The translations under genes were made by a program, and so were the position numbers. A model generated the notes under the pieces. It ran no database searches and had not been told where the DNA came from. It worked only from the letters and a program-made list of their open reading frames with translations. A stretch of DNA of 64,000 nt, taken from assembly GCA_947568835.1 (NCBI GenBank), contig OX387602.1, positions 24,417,021-24,481,020 on the forward strand, read 5' to 3'. This DNA comes from Protonemura montana (Eukaryota > Arthropoda > Insecta > Plecoptera > Nemouridae). Below are positions 43,501-57,722 of this stretch, piece by piece (position 1 is the first letter of the stretch; each line of letters starts with the position of its first letter).

Positions 43501-46500
43501 AGAGAGGGCGATGTGTATAATGGAAAAAAAAGTAAAAAAAGCGTACAAAATATCACCGAAAGACGCGACCGGATGCTCCATTCTTCCGTGGTGTCATCAA
43601 ATCAAAGCGAAATCAGATTCGAGTTTGTCGCTGTCGAGGAATTTTCGTATTTTCTTTCTGATTAGAAGCGCTCTGCGGGGGACACTGACGACGCAAGGGG
43701 CAAGGGGTGGCTCTCACAGAGTATAAACCGAAGACGATCGGCGAAGAGAGTGGGGGAAACAAGATGGAATATATTGACATATCCAAAAAAAGTATCCATC
43801 TAGCGTACAATTACACTTCTAATATCCAGTATTTCGCCAGGAAGATGAGAATACAATTTTCATAAATCATTGTACCGCCATGATAGTTTCTCTGAATACG
43901 ATTTCCATAATTAGATAGGAAACGGAAATGACCCCCTGGCCTGATCCTCATTGCACATAGAGAGCCTCAAGCCACCCTCATAAAGTGATGGAGAGACGGC
44001 TAGCTTTCAGATCTTATCTGTTCGTTATTATAATTGATTATGTTTCCAACTTATTTTATTCGATTGATAACAATTTCCCAACACCTTGCGCAGCTGGAAT
44101 CTGCGCCCATAGAACAAAACAAAAATATATCAATTCATAGACCTTTCAACTTCCCAGCCATCACTTCGGACCACTGCCGTGTTCTTTGCAACAGAAACAG
44201 ATACGTAGCCACGTGTCTGCGGCAGCTGGCTAGGACTAGGTGGCTATAGGTGGGACATCCAAGCGTATTTGCCTAAGGCAGACCCGAAATTACTGTATGG
44301 AAAAGCAAACGCATAATAGGTATCATGACTAATGATTCTGTCCGCTTCATATGCAAAACACCGAAAACATTAAAACTCCATAATGTAACCGTATTATTTA
44401 TTAAATTATAATTTCTGACTCCTCCACAAAGGTTCCATGGCATAAGATATCCATCTTGATCAAAGAAGGCAAGATGATTCAAGAAAAACAAAAACGTCTA
44501 ATCCCCCTAAGCGGGCACATTAGCACGACCTCAGGGTCTAGATATGATCCCGTGTGTATAGGCATTGTATTATTACAGGAATACAATTGGGATTCGAGTG
44601 GATGTAACGGGAATGATACATGTTCGAGCAGCTAAAATGAAGTAACAGAAAGAAGCAGCTGAAGCAATAAGCGTACTGGGACTGCCCTCGTAGGGTCTTA
44701 TACTACATGGGAAGTATGCTCCCAGACATGTTTCCTTTGGGTGAGTTACAAAACACTCTTTTTTTTTTGGAGAACGCACAATTACCCACGTTTAATTCAT
44801 TACTTATACCTGCATGGAAAATCACGCGCTAAGTTAATTTATGAAAGGCATTTTTATTTTGGATTTTGCGAAATTTATTCCATTTGCATATTGTACCCGT
44901 AGTGTTTTTCCACAACAAAGTAATTTTTGCAGAAATATTCAAGAATCAACGATCCAGAAATGGACTGTTGACATGACAGGCATGACAGCCAGTGCAGTGC
45001 GCCCCATTGCGTTATCAAATCAGATTTGGTGTGTTGATCAAGCCTGATAAGGTCATCCGATTTGGCGGTCCGACGGTCACGTGCGACATGACTGATCCGC
45101 TAGCACTCAGCCCTTCCTACAGCCTACCGCCCGTGGCGATTAGGGCGGGGCAGGGGGTGGGAGGCAGCCCCCAGGACTCTTTCTTGTCGCCCTTACTGGG
45201 TAATTACACATCAATAAAATAACACTAATCAGTTGCGATCAGATAATTAGGTTGCCACAGCGACCCCGAATCATGGCAATAATTTGCTAATGCAGTACCA
45301 CAATCGAGCTCTCCTGCTCTGTAGGCTCGTAGTATGAGCCTTGAGCATGGATTACTGGTTTACAACTCAAGCTTCATAAATGAATTCACAAATATGGAGA
45401 GCACAGTAAAGGAAAATAAAAACTATTATCACTACCATTCCAAATAGTCATGCCTTAAATTTGGGTTTTCGTTCATAAGGCCCAATATTCCTTATTGTCT
45501 GTCGTCTGCGGGAACCCTCCTAAGTCTATGAAAAACACGTGGTCATCAGCGGAGCTCAAATACGTGTCAAAGCGACACGAATTTTAATTACGAATTCGAA
45601 ATGAAATTGCGTGAAAAGGGGAGCCTTAACCTAAGTCTACACTCATGTCAAATTTCGATTGATAAATTGCTTTCCCCGTATTCTAAGCTGTGTTGAGCTC
45701 TGTAAGCAGAGCAGGTGGAAGACTTGGTAAGTATTATCATTAAAATTTCAAACATTGGTACATGCAGACCTGTCTTCACTCTACTACAACAATATTATTA
45801 ATTTCCTAACATGCCCTTTCTAACACTTCTGAGATAAAGGTCTGACGTAACAATAAAAGTGTACATAATATTTAATTTTATACACAACACCAAAGATACT
45901 ACACAACACCGTGAAGAAAAATGCACGCCCATTTGAAGGGCAGCGCACACTTTTGAATGACCGTAGTGGGGCGAGGGTTGAAGGGACCCCAGCCCTCCGA
46001 CCCGAAGGTTGGTTGGTGTACGAGGAAATGTGTGTATTGTTATCAATCTGCATATGAAATCCCGAACGAATTAGACGTTGCAAGTGCAGGCTGTATGAAG
46101 ATGTCAAGTCAACCGATTTCAGATGCTAAATTAGGCGGATGATTAAAACACATAATTCGCGCAGATGTGCATCACAAAAGCATGATTTACATCTTTCACT
46201 CGTCGCTAATTTAAATTTATACTCTAATTTGCCCATATTTTTTTCAATGTACCTACTAATGCTGCTGTAATTCTTTTAGTATTTGAAAATGTCACGCTTT
46301 GTTTATACTTTAGAACGAATTTTTCTTCTCTTCCACGATGATCTTCTAGCTGAATTTCAAGCATAACCGAGCGATTATTGGACGCGTTTCGTGGGTACAA
46401 TTTCTTCCACCGCCCCCAAATCGGTCGATTAGCTATCATGTAATTTTCGATGGAAGATCAAGTAACTGATGAAACTATAAGAAGTGGAATTCACGATTTC

Positions 46501-48900
46501 CTCAATGGTCCACGGTCTCTCCGAAATGCCATCCATGAAGCAACCGTCAAGAGTGGATAGGTACACATTTTTTCCTCTCCCTCGATTCAAATGTTTTGTC
46601 AGAATTTGATGAATATTTTTGTAGTAGCTTAGTAACGTGAGTCATCCTGTATTGAAACGTCGAATTGAAACTAGTTGGCTGCCAAATTTGCCACGTCATC
46701 TTGCCCAATTAGTGCGATCAATTTTTACCCATAAGATATGCCCTTGGAAGCGTTTAACTTCCAGTGGATAAAATTTAAGACAGCTTTACCAAACATAAAT
46801 GTCAAAATCAAGAACTAATATAAGCTGTTACCTGATTGGAGTTGTTGAGAGTAATTGTCTTCTGTGCTGAGCGCAGGTGTAAGGAAATTTGATGCGGTGC
46901 CTGGAAACCCAGTCTGGTTCTATTGAATCGTTATTGATACAGTAATTTGTCCAATCATTGCCAGTCGGCACGTACCTAGGACTATCTAAAGACCGGTAGC
47001 CAAAGGCTTGATCATATTTTCAAGTTGATTAATGTTTTATTTTCGTCTGCTTTATAATATTTTTCGTCACGGATGTCTTGAACCTACGTTGAAGCTGATA
47101 CACAAGTAAAAAAAAAAAACTTATTGTGTTTTCATTCACAAATCTCAAGACGTATTTTCAAAGGATTTAAAGAAAGAATCTACGACGCAGTCCATATACA
47201 AGAGAGTTTGTTCAATACGCCTCGTGATACTCAAGACACCAATAATACAATATGGACTATGAAGGCAATTCCTAACATTTCAAGGCACCTCCACATTTCG
47301 TAGTCCCATAGAATTCAGAAAAATATTAAGATTCGAAAAAAAAACCAAACAAAAACTTGACGAAACGTAAAGAAATATGTTTCAAGTTCCACGAAATTGA
47401 TTTCTTATATGATAGGTTCGTGGTGATTAAAAAAACACATTATAGATTCGCGGAACAAAAAGTCGGTATGCTGTAAAATATGTGATGAGACGTTTATACG
47501 CCATGCTTATTGGATATTAATTCCTCGTCGTTGTGGGTGGCGCCAGTCGCCCCGTGTGTGTTCTTTTCAAGACTCCTCCAAGTCGCGTGTCTTTCGTCTT
47601 TTTGCAATAAGACGTCGGGAACAAACAATGGGTGAAATGCTCTAAAAAGGCCACACTGAAGTGAAAATTAGTCAAATGTCGTTTGGTCTCGGATATCATT
47701 CGAACTCGTATCCGTCACTTTGATGTTGCGCATAACAAGGATATTATATGTACCTACCTATACCTACACAAGCTCTAGTATAAGAAAACTGAGCGTCTTC
47801 TGTCTTAATACTTGCACCGCAAGCGAAGGCATTGTTTTACTTTGGTCTTTTGAGAGGGATTTACGTTGACGAATCACGCCTATAGGAGCTAGGGTAAGTG
47901 CGTGCCCTTAGCAGGGATAATATTTTCTTCCAGCTTAAAATAGGAGCAGAGGAAATCGTAGACTCCTGTTGTATATGACTTAATGCCAGGATCCATCCAT
48001 CCCTCCTTCCGTGTTAATTTAGAGTCACATGTCAAAAACACACGGCATTGGCACGAAAGTTAACAAAGTCACGTAACCGTAGATGCGTGACCATTTCACG
48101 AAGCTACTAATTTAATTCTCTTTGAAGTAAGACTCGCCATTTGAAATCTTTACTCATTTTTTAATCAACATTTTGCACCCTCTCTTACACAAATTGTGGT
48201 TTTTTTGTCAGCAGCTCAGAGCGCCAATATAGAGAGGAACACTTTGATTTGGTACATTCTACATGGTCTAACGCGCCAAGGTTTTATTCTATCACCGGCA
48301 ATAATATTGCCGGACTACCGAGGTCTTCTATGGTCCGCTCGTCCCGCCTCTCCCAGTGATGGTGGCGTGTGGGGTGGAATAAAAACTTGACTAGCCACAA
48401 GGAATCCAATAACTCCCTGTGAAGTTGGGCATGTAGGTCTTAGAGATGAGTCGTTCTCCAATAACAGGTATTTCACTTGGTCGCAGGGATCACAGGGATT
48501 AGCTGGAGCAATTGCAAAGGTCTGAAGCGGCAGCCGCTTTCTTTCTCCGCTGCCATGGCTTGTGTCTAGTGTTATTCTTTTTGTGAACCGAAACGATGTG
48601 TGTTTGTTTGTGTGGTAGCGCTAAATACAATACGCGATGAAAGAAGAAGCAATGGATAAAGCAAGGGCTGGAGGTGAACTCTTTCATTGGCGTGACGTTA
48701 CCGACAAGGGGTGGCAGTTTGCGAATTCTTGATCTGCCGGTTCGAGTTGCGAGCGGCGATTTTCCTGATAGGCCCTGTGTGACGCTAAAACAGTATGAAA
48801 GTTCATGAGAAGCAGCTTACTGCAGACTCCTGAGACGGTTTAAAATGTTCCCTGACTTTGAAAATGACATGATAAAAACAAGTTATTTTACTTCTTCAAA
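40600..48900. other. Long stretch without a recognised gene
   Basis: 8.3 kb with only short frames and no trusted splice pairs. It contains an 11-C run (42130-42140), one ATACATGCAT copy (42512-42521), a near copy of the dispersed 12-mer (47284-47294) and a 6-bp GCTCTG/CAGAGC hairpin near 45.70 kb. Confidence 0.5.
42130..42140. repeat. Poly-C run (11)
   Basis: Eleven C residues preceded by CCCCT. Confidence 0.8.
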
Positions 48901-48925
48901 TCGGAGTTACCACGAGTTCTCTTAA

Positions 48926-48946
48926 TTTTTTTTTTTTTTTTTTTTT
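48926..48946 (+). repeat. Poly-T run (21)
   Basis: Twenty-one T residues followed by AATAAAA. No retroposed sequence can be recognised next to it, and I saw no target-site duplication. Confidence 0.8.
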
Positions 48947-49170
48947 AATAAAACCAAGACGGTCAAAAAGTGTTTCTGTTATCGGCATAACAGAAAGCTG
49001 ACATTTTAGTTTTTGAGAGAAAAATATGTGGCGTAACATCAAAACCGATTCAATGGAAGTAAAGTTTAAGAATACTAATCGACACACAGCCACAGCACTT
49101 AATAAAAAAAAATGAAAAAATACGACTTAGTCCCTTTTTGGGCAGCGTTGAAAATGAATCGCAGCTTAAG

Positions 49171-49203
49171 CAGAACAGCATTAGAACAGCAGCAGAACAG
49201 CAA
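49171..49203 (+). repeat. AGAACAGCA imperfect tandem, 3 copies
   Basis: Three AGAACAGCA units with 2-5 bp between them. Confidence 0.65.
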
Positions 49204-49812
49204 ACAGATGCACGGTCGAGCGACAGCCCCGACTTCAAAGTGACCAGGACATGCGATAGGTGGGCCAGTGGTTGCCGCTCTAGTCGCTTTAGCAGTGTCA
49301 AAGCGAATTAACCATCAACTACCATAGTTAATTATATACAAGTGTACTAAATACACGGACGACCAACCAAATAGCAGTAGTACTGCAATCCAGTAAGCTT
49401 TACGGTAAACACGTGGACGACTATGTTAGCCCACTTGCGCTATGCTTTACGTGCCACAATAAAACTCGGTGGCAGCTTTAGTAAGCTGTACATACTACTC
49501 TACGTACGTACGTGCACTTGCGGTACACTTGCATACAAAAGCGCATCTTTGCTGGATGTTCAGGACGTTAAGGTTGAAGATAAACCAGGAAATTTCGAGT
49601 AAATTTTGAGCACTATTCACAGTCTTCAATAGAGCCGATATTTCTTGTGACATTTCATACGAACCATTTTCTCTGTAGCAGCTAAGTGTTTGATCTAGGT
49701 GAAGACGCGAGGTTCAAGCCATGACCATATTTTTGGTGACACTCATCACATTTGAATTTCGCATAAATATTCATTTATATTTTTGTAATGGTTTAAACGA
49801 GTTAAGCGGTAA

Positions 49813-49850
49813 GGCACCTCCACCAGAAAGTTTAATGTTGGAGGTGCTGG
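49813..49850. repeat. Dispersed 12-mer copy 4 within a 9-bp hairpin
   Basis: GGCACCTCCACC at 49813-49824 is followed about 15 bp later by TTGGAGGTGC. The two form a perfect 9-bp GC-rich stem (GCACCTCCA/TGGAGGTGC). This is the only copy with a partner in inverted orientation. Confidence 0.55.
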
Positions 49851-52800
49851 CATTGTGTCGTAGTACAAAGCTTTACTGACTCAAGAAAGCAAGCAGGCAT
49901 TCTTGAAATAGCTTGAAAATGTTTTTTCAATCCGTGTGTAATGCCACAAGGTAATTAATAAAACTGAAATATTATAACGATCAAAATATGAAACTACTTT
50001 GTATAAGAAGCATTTCTCTCGTGCACAAAGAATGTCCATATGCATGGCGGTAGCGTTTTAACAAAGCATTTTCCACTGCTATAATTAGTTTGCTAATATC
50101 AAAAACTGCCCACTAATGAGGTTCAATACTTATTAAAAGTTTAGATCGTTTGACTGGAGACGGGTCTAGCCTCGCGTGGAATGTTAATACGAACCCAATT
50201 TCTTTACGCGTACCGAATACCCATTGTCAATGCATCTTCCCATCTTTCCATCCGACCTCTAGCTTATAAGACGAACAACATTTGGCCTCTAATTTTATCG
50301 CAGCTTCCTCGGTCGTTCCAATTAGTTAAAATCCACTATAAATGAGCTAAATTCTAATTTCTTTCGCGTCGATAACCTTATATCGATGTTAATTTCGAAA
50401 CTTTTTCACTCCGTCCCTGTCCTATTACAATCAAATAGCTGTCGAATGAAGTGTAGATTTCTTTCGATCTCTTCGGCATAATAAAATGAAACAGTGGCAT
50501 CATTAGGTTGGCTGCAGCCTCCGCACTAACCCTCCACCTCCATCCACCCCTCCTCACCCCTCCTGTAATCTGTATCTCGCTCAGCGGGGGGTAATTCTCG
50601 TCACTTAACAACATCGACGTGAGCTTTAACTTTGGCAGTTTTATTGGAACTTCCAAATTGGATTGGTGCTATTCAGCCATCACAAGCCGCGTATAGTCTT
50701 GTCTGTGCAGCACTGCTTCTTGAATCGCGGCTGCGGAATCGCTTATAATAAACTTCGTTGGTTTTATTGGAGATCACTGCTCAGCAATGAGTAATCCTGC
50801 AAGACAATATGTTTACATTCTGAAATAAAATTACTTTATTGCTTTATGATGAATCCCAAGACGGCACGTAGGTTTAATGACAAAAGTAATGAGAGTTGGA
50901 GCACTTGAAGGTATCCAGAACATATATACCAGGTCTCAATGTTATTGGCTTTCGACTTTGACTGTAGTTTCCTCGTTGCCATCATAGTGCAAGCAAGTCG
51001 GCAAAAATTCTTACAAACTGAGTATAGATACTTTTTGCAATTCATGTTAAACTACAAGAAAATTAATTTATCGACGTCCAATATTTACCACGTGTGCACA
51101 AAGTCTTATTTGGCTCAATAAAAGGCCAATCGCTATCATACAGAGAAGTCGACTTGCAATCAAACTGGACAAACAGGTAATCACTTTTTCATCACACATG
51201 TGCAGAAGTTGTTTTCATACTCTTTATGATGCAAACTTCTTCATAATAAGGTCTAAAAACGAGAAATATAATTTATTGCGCGCTTCGATACGTTCGAAAG
51301 GGACAGATTCCTGAACGTTCCCGTTCCGAATGTTCATATCGGCTCGGTGAACAGCCGACAAGGCAGCGGTGCAATAAATATCCTATCTTAAGGTAGTGCT
51401 ATGCCTCGCCACCCACGGAGTCACTCGCGGCGTTATGGATACCCTGACTGGGACATGACGAGACGACATGCATATTAATAACCGACGACGAAACAGAGGA
51501 CGATTTTAGGACAGCTTTTTACTGGGATAGAGAAATATTAATGGTTAGTTTCAGAGTGTTTTTCCCGATCGATCATCGAATAAGCCAAAAATATGTAAGC
51601 GAGTTCAGTCACTGTGCCATTCGAATCAATCTAGATATATGACCTTGATCACTAAGAAGTGTATGGGCCCGCCGTGCTCTCCCGGAAAGGAACTATCCTG
51701 TACAAAACTTTCCCGCAAGTTTTCCTCCGCAGTTCTGTGGTTGCGAACTCAGACCAACTCCTCAAACTCACATTCAATCTCACTTCTATGCACAAACCGA
51801 AGAAATACTTTTCTTTGAGATCAATTCATGCACCAGGAAGATAGCTGCTCTTTTCATTTCTACTCTCTTCCACAAAAACAATCGACTTTAAATGCAAACA
51901 CCCAATTAAAAATTAAAAACAACGGATCGAGTATTTGTTTTACACCACGACAATCCTAACAATATCATATGAGTACGATCTGTCTTTCCATCTCAGCATC
52001 TTTTCTCTAACGCGCCATCACGCTATCTCATAAACACGTATGGTACCCAGAACCAATGTTCAAAGTGTGGAAGTCACCTCTTCAAGCGCTGTGCTCGCTG
52101 GGGCCATGTAATTGCTTATCAAAATCAGATCACATTGTGTAGTTACAGCCAGTAATTACCCCGTGTCGAGTGTCTCAACTTTTCGCGTGATCCGTGGCAT
52201 CTGGGACGTCCTCGTGAGGTGAGCTCACGCCGATCCGTGCCGACTACCCCCCTTCGAGATGCACATGCACTTTAGCGCATCTAGCGGTGACCCGGTGCAT
52301 TCACCGTGGTAGCCAGTACCTCATGGACTATGGGTCATGCTGCACTCGTGTCCGGTCATCATTCCGAATTTACTTTGGGTGTGTGGGTTGTATTTAAAAA
52401 ACTGTATTCTCCTTTAAGTATCGTCCCGTACTGGAGGTCAGAAAATGTGCTCCTTATTGTATAGCTGAATGAATAGCGGATCATAGAACGAATTATGATG
52501 TAGGCGTATCCCGAAGTTTCCTGATCAAACTTTTTACTGGCTAAATGTGAATAGGGCTACAAAACTCTGAAAAATAGCAAGGCTTTTGCTACTCTGTTAG
52601 CTCGTGGTCATTGTAATCTTCAATATCGCTGGCTGGATGAGATAACCATCGAATAGGAATTCTTCTCAATCTGATGGCGTGTCATACCAAACTGCCAAAA
52701 TCACGCTTGTACAGCAATACGAAAAAACACATCAACTAAGCAAACGAGGTTGGCAAAATTATGATTGAATCCTCCAGGCACTGTAAAAGTTGTGGTTATC

Positions 52801-53782
52801 AAAGTTTATCAATAATCAATTCAAGGCACGATTTTAATAAATCAAAATATACGATCGTAATCCCTATTCGCGTCATGCGCAGCAGAGCGTTTTTCACCGT
52901 GCATTTTGATCGCAGCAAGGTCATAAACCCAAACAGTTATTTAAAATTATTCCGTCAGAAACGAATCCCAGTGTGCGTCGCACTAGTTCCGTTGGTCTCC
53001 GACGCACTCTAGTACGAGATGAGTCGAGACGGGGAGTAAGAACCCACGACAGGGACATGGTCCACGCATCTCGTAGAGAGCAGGCATCCTTTCGAAATTT
53101 CAGGTGCATTTTACTAACGAATCGAAATATTCTTTCCTAGACATTTCTTTTTGGTTTTCAGTAACAGAGATGTATTGGAAGTTCCAACAAAATATGGTTT
53201 CAGCCCAGAATACCAGTTGTTGTTATTACCATTTCGGTGCCTGGTATACCACAACTAGAAGACTATTCCTAAGAGCTGTCCATGGCAATTTTATTTCTTG
53301 AAGCGCGTGCGAATTTTGCTCCTAGCTTGGCCGATACGGTTTCTTTCACGGATTTTATCTCTCAACATTGACTAGATATCTTGAAAATCGTTGACTGGAT
53401 TTTCAATTCGATACTCTTGAATGGTTGCGATTATCAAAAATAATTACACAATTAAATCATGCTGCACACTTCAATCATTCAACACTTTTTTGACCGCAAG
53501 AATACCTTAAAACGCCTCACTCTACACTGACATCCCAATTATCATAAAATGTCGTTAGAATTAATCAGGTACATAGTTTTTCAAGACAACTTTATATAAA
53601 AGTAAAGTAAAACACAGCAGCACTGCTACACACACGACGTAATCATATGTCTGGAAGCGTGGGAACAAGTGTGTTCAATCATCTTCATGTGTGACAATGC
53701 ATGTAATGCGCGCACATGACCTGCATCGGCAAGCATAGAGTCCAATCCAGCGCGATCAGCGTCCACCTAGCACGGCGGCTAC

Positions 53783-54125
53783 CTACGTGACCATGCGGCA
53801 GTAATATTCAGCGTCGCCGCAGCCGCCGCTGCCTACCGGCCAACGGAGAGCCCTTCGCTTCAACGTGCGTCTATCTATAGCCGGCGTCCCCGTGTTTGGA
53901 ATAATGAGGGACGCCTTTGACGATTGCAGACGAGATGGCAGGTCCAGAGAATCAACGGTATGACAAATGTTTCGATCTGATCTCATCATGGGAAGATCTG
54001 GTGGTCTTGGAGAGGGAGCTCGAGTCTTTAGGTTCTCCACTAAAGAGACTAAGAGAGCTACGCCCGGCTTAGCTCTGCCAAACGTAGGTGAACTGGACTT
54101 AGTCGAATCTTGGCCGTAAAGGTAG
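53783..54125 (-). CDS. Candidate terminal exon, 113 codons plus stop, product unknown
   Basis: On the - strand an excellent acceptor, AATCGTTTTTTCTAG, ends at 54126. One split-codon base and 113 codons follow, to TAG at 53785-53783. First codon positions have about 19% T, which is coding-like, and several residues in a row use G/C-ending codons near the C-terminus. The peptide is hydrophilic with a Pro/Arg-rich middle (RAPSPRPPDLP) and a Gly/Cys-rich end (GSGGCGDAEYYC). I recognise no domain. The frame is also open for 26 codons upstream of the acceptor, so the acceptor is not required. A polyadenylation hexamer was found only about 490 bp downstream. A 3' exon of an unknown gene is the best reading if it is real. 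Confidence 0.28.
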
Positions 54126-54129
54126 CTAG

Positions 54130-57100
54130 AAAAAACGATTGTGCATAGCTTGTTGTATAGATAGAGATGTAGGTAATCATTTGTCGAGAGAATATGTTTC
54201 AAACATATTAATTATACAAATCAGTGCGTTTCTCATCAAAAGAAGAATGCGGGCATGGGATGACCAAATGCTCAAAATTACCTGACAATATTTTTCAGCC
54301 GCATAAATGCTGGCTCGGATCATTTATTCCTGTTGCGCTGCTATGGTGAGACCAGAGGTTATAAAAAGGTCGAATAAATGTACACGCACTTAGATATTCT
54401 TATTGAGTTTTGAGAACCAAGACAAAGTAGGCATGTTATTTCCTAGCTCATAACGAGAGCGTTATACGCAGTGACTGTTCCATTTGTACATCTGAAGCCA
54501 AAAACGGTACGACAAAAGCTCATTTGTAAACTAATCAGAAGACGAAGCAATTGACAGTTGGTGACACAAAATGACATCATCAAAAGTGTCCTTGACCTGG
54601 ACTGCACCCAGGACTAAGGTCGTGTACGTTTTGGCGCACCTGAGGTCGAATACGCAAAAGAATTTACAAAATTATCTGACATCAACTCACCAAGCACAAC
54701 ACGCAGGAAAAAATATAATTTCAACCAATATAAATTGTGTTTTCAACTGAAGGAATCAAATTTCCCTTTTATCCAATTCCACTCGACGGTGACAGGCGAA
54801 AATGAAAACATATTCAGTGTTCCCGACTTCCCGACTTTCTCACAAATAGTTCAGACATCAGAATAGTTTCATGGGATTGCAGTTGCAAATGTGTGTATGG
54901 TGCATTCTTTAGGTATTCGTGCAGAATAATGAGAGTTTATCTTATTTTCAGAACAAATGTGCTGTAGGATATGCAGCCACCAACCGGTAAACTAGAGCTT
55001 ACTGCCAGCTGGGGGATGATCTGGTTTGGCCGCCCATTCCAATCTTACTAAAAAAAAAAACCAAGCTTTCCTCAGAAAGATTTCGTGGCTATTTTAAATT
55101 AATTGCGGCTACATAAAAACACCATACGTCAATAGTACAATAACCATAAGCACGCATATGGCACACTGTCATCACAGAGCCCGATAAACATGCCAGGAGG
55201 AAACAGTGCATTGCAATACGAAAGCAAAACACAGAAAATTATCTCAACAAAGATCATTTATCCGTAAGAAAATAAAAAATGGCTCAAGAATAGAGACATA
55301 TATTTATACTCAAAGTTTTAGTTTAGCAGATGGCGGGAGGTTTATGTTTCCATGTTCCACCCATTATTTTATGTGAAGTGTACATCTGAAATACAATGAT
55401 CTGGGGGAGGTTGGTACTGCTGGTTACAACAAAATAATATGTGGGATGCTGGCAAAGAAGCTCAATAAAATTGAGATCATCATAACAATTCCTGGCGACG
55501 GATAATACACAAATATTTGTTTACATTTTCTAGTTTGTTATCAGCTAGTTTTCTGCGGCCATGTCAAACGGTTATTGCGGACACAATGCTATTATAATTT
55601 AGGCCAGATATAATTTATCCTGTACTTTCAAAGTTGATGTAAAGTTCGAAGCCAAAAGCAAATAGTTGCGACTGGCGTAACATCTTGGAACTATAACTAT
55701 GCACGTGTCACTTTTCAGTAGGTTTATCACTTTTTTAGGTTATATGGCCAATGAAATTTCCTTGGCAGATTTCTCATTTGATCGAAATATCAAATCAACA
55801 GACTCAATCTCTTAGCAAGTTTTCACATAAAAATCTAAATAGAAATTCCAGTTTTCTGTTTTATTTCAGTTCCCAAGTTGTAATCGGTTTTTATATTTTC
55901 ATTTAACGTTAATTTCCTTGACTGTTCTCCATAACGTCTGACAATGTAATCGGGTGAAGACATCAAGAACACCCGCCAGCGAGCAACGTTTTCCTTACTT
56001 CTAGTCCAACATTAACGACGTTAAATCTTTTGTTTGCGAGATGCTTAAAATACAATTTATATGGGACATTAAAGGATCACAAGTTTCTTTACCTTTCAAG
56101 CCCATAACTGCGTTTAACAGCTAAACATATATTCGCCCTGAAGCCAACTATAATAATATTAATGTGCAATTCATGTCCTAGTAATTCCGAGGTGGCTTGA
56201 TAGACGTTTGTATAATGATTTCAAGCCAAAGATGTAAATATTTCACCCCTACTGAATCTCAAAATTTCATCGATATTTCCCAAATGACTTTCGTTCCGAG
56301 AGAATTGGTGCCACCAACGCTTTTCTTGCTGTGTGTCGAGGAGATTTATTTCCCCCCAATGAAAGGCAAGCATTTTCAATGGGGACTTACACCAGCGAGG
56401 CACATAATTTGGGTTTTCTTCATCATCCACCTCGTGAATTGTGAATATCACCATTACTAAAATATGTAGCTCCGGTCGGTATCAAGAGAGGGCTGCGCTG
56501 GGTAGAGGAAAGGCGAGGAAACTTATAACATTGATGTTAGGAGACAAGTACAAATGACGCCAAGGCAAACTCTCATAGCTGATATGCAAAGAGCTGTACT
56601 ATGTGTGCTCGCAATGCATGATGAAAACACGGTTTCTGTCTTAATCTCATCAAACATTCACAGCCACCTCTACATGGATTTCTGCGCTATGAAGAGAATG
56701 AGCGTCTCGGTGGCTGTGGGGCAGGGTGAAGGGTGGGTTGACGGTGACAGATGAGGGATCAACCTCAAAGTTTGCCTCTCTTCATCACAATGATGCCATT
56801 TCTCAGTCACGTGACTAAACACGCTTGTTACCGCCAGTTGCCGGGGTAACCGGCGATTTCAATAAGATTATGCCCTTCACAGATATTCAAGCGCAGTCCG
56901 TGGTCTTGACCGTACCACGTCTGATGTGCCACTTTATGTTATTTATTAACTGTTCCACACCTTTGACAATTTAGCTGTAAGTTATCTGCTCATTTAAAGA
57001 GTGGTCTTTAAAGAAGGGTGTTAGCCTGAAAGTTAAATGCTTTTTACCCCTTGTTTCAAAGAGTTGTTGGTATGGGTAAATTTATAACAGCTATCGTTGT

Positions 57101-57680
57101 GGAATTGTCAATGGTCTCTGCGGGATGGGCCGGGCCGATGCCGGCTCGAGCTGGGGTAGGAAGGGGGGGCTCGACGGCCCACACAGGGCCCACGCTGGAG
57201 TGGTGTCCGTTCCACAGCGGCCTGGACCCTCCGCCTGATGAGTTACGAGGCGCCCTCCGACCGTCCATCTTATTCGTGAAGATAAAATAAAAAAGACACA
57301 CGAAAAAGGTAAACATACATGAGGAAAACTTTTAGGTATATATTTAAAAAAAAGAAATTAAAATGAAACTAAGCTTGACACCTTATGGACAACTCTCCAT
57401 CCCAGTAAAAGGTATACCTATAACCGATTTAATTGCCGGTCATAGAAGGAACGTAAATGTCTCGAGATTTTGTTTTGAAATAATGTTTAGTAAATAAAGA
57501 TGAACAATAAAATCTATCGAGTGCAGTAAACTGAAATTCTCGTGACTAGGTGTGCGAAGATTTTATCCGATATCACGATTCTTTGTGAGAAAGCAGTGGC
57601 TGAGAGGAACCAATGTGAAAGAAAGCACAACGTGAATTTGAAAATTTACCATTGCAAGCAAATAACTGAAGGATTGTCGT
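54130..57680. other. Non-coding stretch, no gene recognised
   Basis: Short frames only. A GC-rich patch at 57119-57262 is open on both strands but has no splice signal I trust, so no gene is called there. Confidence 0.5.
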
Positions 57681-57722
57681 GTGCCATGTCATTCGCACTG
57701 TAAAACAAAGCTGACTGTTGGG

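Larger units (their letters stand above)
48947..53782. other. Long stretch without a recognised gene
   Basis: Only short frames. It contains an AGAACAGCA repeat (49171-49203), the fourth dispersed 12-mer and its hairpin (49813-49850), and a C/T-rich tract at about 50.52-50.57 kb that is a possible triplex former. Confidence 0.5.

Noticed and set aside
46504-46514. TCAATGGTCC resembling the MITE arm
   Set aside because: The match stops after about 10 bases, and no second arm or TA flank is present.
48926-48953. Poly-T followed by AATAAAA as a possible retroposon tail
   Set aside because: No body, no target-site duplication and no similarity to a known small RNA could be seen.
57056-57316. 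Pair of opposing 79- and 86-codon frames
   Set aside because: Both strands are open through a GC-rich patch with no splice or promoter evidence favouring either.
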